22,373 nt of DNA from a virus. The position numbers were made by a program, and so were the translations under genes. Within the stretch, counting starts at the first letter, position 1. Each line of letters starts with the position of its first letter. The DNA is taken from IMG/VR virus record IMGVR_UViG_3300044846_001312, positions 1 through 22,373 of that record; one strand, 5' to 3'. This document shows positions 20,935 to 22,373 of the stretch, in pieces. The notes beneath the pieces are model-generated. The model had not been told where the DNA came from and made no database searches. It saw only the letters and a list, made by a program, of their open reading frames with translations.

Positions 20935-21536
20935 ATCGCACCACGGAATATATCGTTCGGGCTTGAAATAGCCTGTCGAATAGACTCTGGTGCTGAAAGC
21001 AGAAGATTCGACAGGTCGGCGTCAGGTATGAAAATCATTGCCTGCTGCGCGGTCAGCCGTCCGGCAGCGACCCCGGCCTTGATTGCCGACTCACGCCCTG
21101 ATTTATCCCACCCGAGACTGACCGACCACGCAACGGGGGTGCAGCGGTCACGAGCCTGCCGGCAAAGGTTCTGATAAACTTCCTTGAAAGCCATCCTGGC
21201 GCCCACTTCGTCTCCGCTGTCCAGCAACGGATGCGCGGCGCCCATCGCCTGCGCCATTTCCTCGGTCCAGACAGCGGTATCAGCCTCTCCTTTCGGCACC
21301 ATCGACCAAGCCTCTTCGACACCCGGCCGGCCATCATCAAGCCGAGTCAGCACGTCGGCAATGGTCATCCTCCCTTTGAGTTCGCGCCGGCAACGGGTAA
21401 GTGCGCCCATGACTTGCGGCTCTGGATACCGCGCCAGATCGTCGAGCATGACCTGTATCGCGGTTTCTGAAAGATTCGTCCCGGTCAGTTCAGCCGTGAC
21501 GGCGACAGCTTTGGCGAGATTAATTGACGGCTGCAT
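20931..21536 (-). CDS. Conserved phage protein downstream of the replication gene (201 aa)
   Basis: Not functionally known to me. Helical, soluble, with LAKAVAVTAELTGTNLSETA (8-27), VMGALTRCRRELKGRMTIAD (42-61), and VLTRLDDGRPGVEEAWSM, then WTEEMAQAMGAAHPLLDSGD and GARMAFKEVYQNL. The 'aL.rcrrElkGrlt.adil.rl..g.pG.eEAWam' pattern recurs in phage replication neighbourhoods. The C-terminus is loosely organised. ATG 21536 has AGGGAG a few bases upstream and a 17-base overlap with the DUF1376 gene. Lying directly after a probable initiator, as lambda P follows O, it could be a helicase loader, but no AAA+ motif is seen. Treat this as a position-based guess. Confidence 0.67.
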   Translation of the reverse strand: MQPSINLAKAVAVTAELTGTNLSETAIQVMLDDLARYPEPQVMGALTRCRRELKGRMTIADVLTRLDDGRPGVEEAWSMVPKGEADTAVWTEEMAQAMGAAHPLLDSGDEVGARMAFKEVYQNLCRQARDRCTPVAWSVSLGWDKSGRESAIKAGVAAGRLTAQQAMIFIPDADLSNLLLSAPESIRQAISSPNDIFRGAI

Positions 21537-22373
21537 TGCGCTCCCTTTCCTCGATTCCTGCGATTACCTTGCCCCACACATTCCCATTTGCCTGCGTCTT
21601 GTCGGCCTGCTGCGCCTGGGTTTGGGTGATGGTCTGATTCGTCGCCCATTCCGTCCGCAGCTTCTCGGCATCGGCAAGGAGCGGCCCTACGGCGTGTCCT
21701 TTCCCGACGTAGAAACTGGAGTTGTGACGAACGTAGAACGCGGCGATGTGCGGCGCCTCCAAGGCGGAAACCCGCTGGCAGAACTGCTTGACCTGGGCGC
21801 GCACCTTGGCGTTGATGATCGGCGATTCGCTGTAGCGGTCCCGGTAGCTGGCGCTGTACGCGCCCCATGTTTCCCTGCAAACCGCCTGCAAAGCCGTGTC
21901 TTCAACGGAAACCGGCTTCTTTTTTTGGGCAATCGGCGCAGCCGGTTGCAAGGGTTTTGACTTTGCTTGGTTTTCTACAAGCACTAAAAGCGGTTCAAAG
22001 TCTTGGGTTACGGGTTTCGGGTTAACGGGTAACGGGTTACGGGTTACGGGTAGTTCAGCATCCGTTGAACGTTCGTTGATCGTTTGCTGAACGTTCGTTA
22101 ATCGGGTGTTGTTGTGTTGTTCAGCCTTTGCTCTACGAACCTCACCAGAGCGCAACCCGCTTTCCCTTGCCTTGTCTGATTTTTCGTAAACTCGCGTAAT
22201 TTCCTTGTCGCATCTGGCGTGCTGCCAACTCGACCCGGTATCGACAAAGAACTCTTGAAGCACTTGGGATACCGTTACAGCGTCAAGCCGGACACGCCTA
22301 GCCGCTTGTGTTGCGTCATAGGGTATGTGCCCCTCGGTGTCGTAGTACAGATCAATCAGCCGGCGATAGGCTA
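21520..22373 (-). CDS. DUF1376-domain replication-associated protein (N-terminus cut)
   Basis: The 283 visible residues run to the right edge without a start, so the gene is partial. It opens AYRRLIDLYYDTEGHIPYDA, then RRVRLDAVTVSQVLQEFF and WQHARCDKEI, which is the DUF1376 (YdaU-like) domain: a winged-helix-like module found in phage proteins standing where a replication initiator is expected. A linker rich in T/N/Q/P (PVTRNPLPVNPKPVTQ) follows and is encoded by tandem repeats described separately. The C-terminal half (ETWGAYSASYRDRYSESPI, then QFCQRVSALEAPHIAAFYVR) is another DNA-associated-looking domain recurrent in such proteins. GTG at 22263 is internal, not the start. By analogy with lambda O and P22 gp18 it may bind an origin in its own gene. 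Confidence 0.78.
   Translation of the reverse strand, partial: AYRRLIDLYYDTEGHIPYDATQAARRVRLDAVTVSQVLQEFFVDTGSSWQHARCDKEITRVYEKSDKARESGLRSGEVRRAKAEQHNNTRLTNVQQTINERSTDAELPVTRNPLPVNPKPVTQDFEPLLVLVENQAKSKPLQPAAPIAQKKKPVSVEDTALQAVCRETWGAYSASYRDRYSESPIINAKVRAQVKQFCQRVSALEAPHIAAFYVRHNSSFYVGKGHAVGPLLADAEKLRTEWATNQTITQTQAQQADKTQANGNVWGKVIAGIEERERNAAVN
22005..22053. repeat. Tandem GGGTTAC heptamer array
   Basis: Seven consecutive copies on the plus strand: GGGTTAC, GGGTTTC, GGGTTAAC, GGGTAAC, GGGTTAC, GGGTTAC, GGGTAG. The period is seven bases with one eight-base unit, so it does not follow codons and the peptide is not simply repeated. This points to selection on DNA rather than protein, as for initiator-binding iterons. 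Slippage without function is the alternative. It lies in the linker-encoding part of the DUF1376 gene. Confidence 0.85.
22066..22104. repeat. 17-bp direct repeat containing an 8-bp palindrome
   Basis: TGAACGTTCGTTGATCG (22066-22082) recurs as TGAACGTTCGTTAATCG (22088-22104), 16 of 17 bases identical, starts 22 bases apart, near two helical turns. Each holds the palindrome GAACGTTC. The heptamer GTTCAGC or its complement also occurs at 22053-22059, 22086-22092 and 22119-22125. The 22-base period is again out of codon phase, favouring a protein-binding DNA site. Confidence 0.8.

Larger units (their letters stand above)
21951..22125. other. Candidate replication origin inside the DUF1376 gene
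   Basis: Two repeat families (heptamer array 22005-22053, 17-bp pair 22066-22104) lie beside an AT-richer stretch (21951-22004; by hand count about 39% GC in a GC-rich genome). Iterons next to an easily melted segment, within the initiator gene, is the arrangement known from lambda O and related phages. The reading frame is kept throughout. I infer an origin; no binding or replication evidence exists, and a recombination or regulatory site is possible. Confidence 0.45.

Noticed and set aside
22005-22104. CRISPR-like array
   Set aside because: Units are only 7 or 17 bases with no unique spacers, and the whole stretch is inside an open reading frame.

Overview
The window is the structural half of a tailed, short-tailed (podovirus-type) bacteriophage or prophage. 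Every gene I can support lies on the minus strand, so transcription runs from high to low coordinates. Genes are packed with ATGA, GTGA, TGATG or TAGTG stop/start overlaps; the only gaps above about 50 bases are a 180-base leader before the major capsid gene and a terminator-containing 55-base gap before the terminase genes. High GC, a DUF1376 replication gene and a capsid module resembling Bordetella phage BPP-1 suggest a proteobacterial, probably betaproteobacterial, host. That host call is inference from gene content. No integrase, repressor, lysis gene, tRNA, IS element or CRISPR array was seen.

Reading in the direction of transcription: (1) 22373-19411 is a replication/recombination block: a DUF1376 protein cut by the window edge, a 201-residue unknown, a small unknown, NinB, RusA, a Ref/HNH nuclease, a 15-residue microprotein and a small helix-turn-helix protein. 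It ends at a strong intrinsic terminator (19362-19386). (2) 19352-17423 holds terminase small and large subunits and two small conserved phage proteins. (3) 17423-13059 is portal, Bbp19-like protein, probable scaffold, major capsid protein and probable cement protein. (4) 13059-10795 is a four-gene sugar cassette set inside the structural operon: a DUF115/GT42-like Rossmann protein, an FdtA-like sugar 3,4-ketoisomerase, a GT2 glycosyltransferase and a DxD glycosyltransferase. (5) 10802-1 is the tail and ejection block with T7-like parts: tail tubular A and B, a Gp13-like GNAT-fold protein, a Gp14-like protein, three large probable ejection proteins, and the start of a tail fibre cut by the left edge.

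Working together, the right-hand block would replicate and recombine the genome. The terminase and portal would package it, the capsid genes build the shell, and the tail and ejection genes deliver the DNA. The sugar cassette shares the late transcript, so its products are made while virions assemble; this favours virion decoration over prophage seroconversion, though that is untested. The most interesting points are this cassette, a tandem-repeat candidate replication origin inside the DUF1376 gene, the terminator pressed against the terminase ribosome-binding site just after a DNA-binding gene, a well-supported 15-residue CxxC microprotein, and a hairpin-rich capsid leader.
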